A program made the translations under genes and the position numbers. The notes under the pieces were generated by a model. The model was given only the letters and a program-made list of their open reading frames with translations. It searched no databases and was not told the origin of the DNA. Below, in pieces: positions 63,538 through 64,000 of a stretch of 64,000 nucleotides of DNA; position 1 is the first letter of the stretch, and the number at the start of each line of letters is the position of its first letter. This DNA comes from Aquihabitans sp. G128 (GTDB taxonomy: Bacteria; Actinomycetota; Acidimicrobiia; Acidimicrobiales; Iamiaceae). The DNA is taken from the NCBI RefSeq assembly GCF_019048865.1, contig NZ_CP077604.1, forward strand, positions 1,674,001-1,738,000. Reading direction: 5' to 3'.

Positions 63538-64000
63538 GTGCTCCAGGCCGACGATCGCCAGCCGGCCCTCGCCCCCGCCACCACGGGCGTCGCCCGCTGG
63601 GTGCCGCGGGCGCTCGCCGCCGTCGGCGGCGGCACGGCGATCTCGGTCGGCGACCACCTCTTCCACGTGCGGACGCGGGTGCTGGTGCACCACTGGCACC
63701 CCCAGTGGGACGGCCAGACCCTCGTCGTGTTCCCGATCTTCATGGCCGCCGCCGCCCTCATGCTCGCGGTGGCGACCCCGTTCGTGGGCCGGACGCCGCG
63801 CCCGTCGTGGGCACGCGTCGTGCTGGCGGGGGCGTGCTTCTTCGCCGCCTACGCGTTCACCGGCCAGGTGGGCACCGACCACCCGGCCTGGTGCCTCGTC
63901 GTCCTCCTCGCCACCTGGCTGCTGCGGCTCGCCTTCGAGCCCCACCGGCGGGCGGCGGTCCTGCTCGGCCTGCTCATCGGGGTCGGCGGCGGTGCGGGTG
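63538..64000 (+). CDS. Hypothetical polytopic membrane protein, 3' truncated by window end
   Basis: Open from a GTG at 63538 to the edge, 154 residues visible. At least three membrane helices (LVVFPIFMAAAALMLAVAT, VVLAGACFFAAYAF, AWCLVVLLATWLLRLAF) and a His-rich loop (FHVRTRVLVHHWHPQWDG). CAACAT six bases before the GTG matches the leaderless pattern. No family recognised. Confidence 0.6.
   Translation, partial: MLQADDRQPALAPATTGVARWVPRALAAVGGGTAISVGDHLFHVRTRVLVHHWHPQWDGQTLVVFPIFMAAAALMLAVATPFVGRTPRPSWARVVLAGACFFAAYAFTGQVGTDHPAWCLVVLLATWLLRLAFEPHRRAAVLLGLLIGVGGGAG

Overview
The window is very GC-rich, with GC-biased third codon positions, GTG starts and ATGA/GTGA gene overlaps. The gene content (mre/mrd operon, an RNase E/G - L21 - L27 group, split clpP genes, SEC-C methionine aminopeptidase, LGFP repeats, RskA-type anti-sigma factor, many -10-like hexamers 6-9 bases before start codons) points to a free-living actinobacterium. 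A deep-branching one such as class Acidimicrobiia is my best guess, from gene order and style only. At least three conserved genes (radical SAM, trigger factor, RNase PH) are broken by one-base changes in C/G runs or next to them, so residual assembly indels should be expected elsewhere.

Region by region. 1-8193: the 3' end of a dGTPase gene converges on rne - PhoD-like phosphatase - rplU - rpmA, with a radical-SAM/DUF2344 pair upstream of rne. 8473-14961: the rod-shape operon mreB-mreC-mreD-mrdA-rodA, then ndk. 15107-21843: folC-map, a Wzy-like membrane/TPR protein, a sigma factor and a membrane-anchored protein. 21856-26501: tig-clpP-clpX with two small extra genes. All of these except the dGTPase are on the minus strand.

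26617-30190 (plus strand) is the most unusual part: a four-gene run with a MauE-like membrane protein, a MauD-like thioredoxin-fold protein, an unknown protein, and a Tat-exported, extremely Cys-rich protein resembling methylamine dehydrogenase small subunit fused to six LGFP wall-binding repeats. No methylamine dehydrogenase large subunit or MauG is present. A tRNA-Gly follows directly, with a truncated tyrosine integrase and about 2.2 kb of degraded or orphan genes (30336-32555), which look like the remains of an integrated element.

32662-42523 holds accessory metabolism and surface genes: an FAD monooxygenase, a beta-carbonic anhydrase, an ABC exporter pair, a secreted esterase, a sigma/anti-sigma pair and a DUF4214/DUF4394 secreted protein. 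43028-47903 has two tandem paralogous secreted coiled-coil D,D-carboxypeptidases with matching promoters, then a molybdopterin oxidoreductase. Four tRNAs lie between 42712 and 57154, including a Leu(UAG) tRNA with an unusually short variable loop.

48425-64000 contains a polytopic membrane protein, a flavin oxidoreductase, an alcohol dehydrogenase, a SigK/RskA-like pair, a TrmA/RumA-type RNA methyltransferase divergent from rpe, a second clpP, nei, rdgB, rph, an MBL hydrolase, and an OmpR-type two-component system. The promoter regions of that system and of the downstream secreted repeat protein carry the same 11-bp-phased direct repeat.
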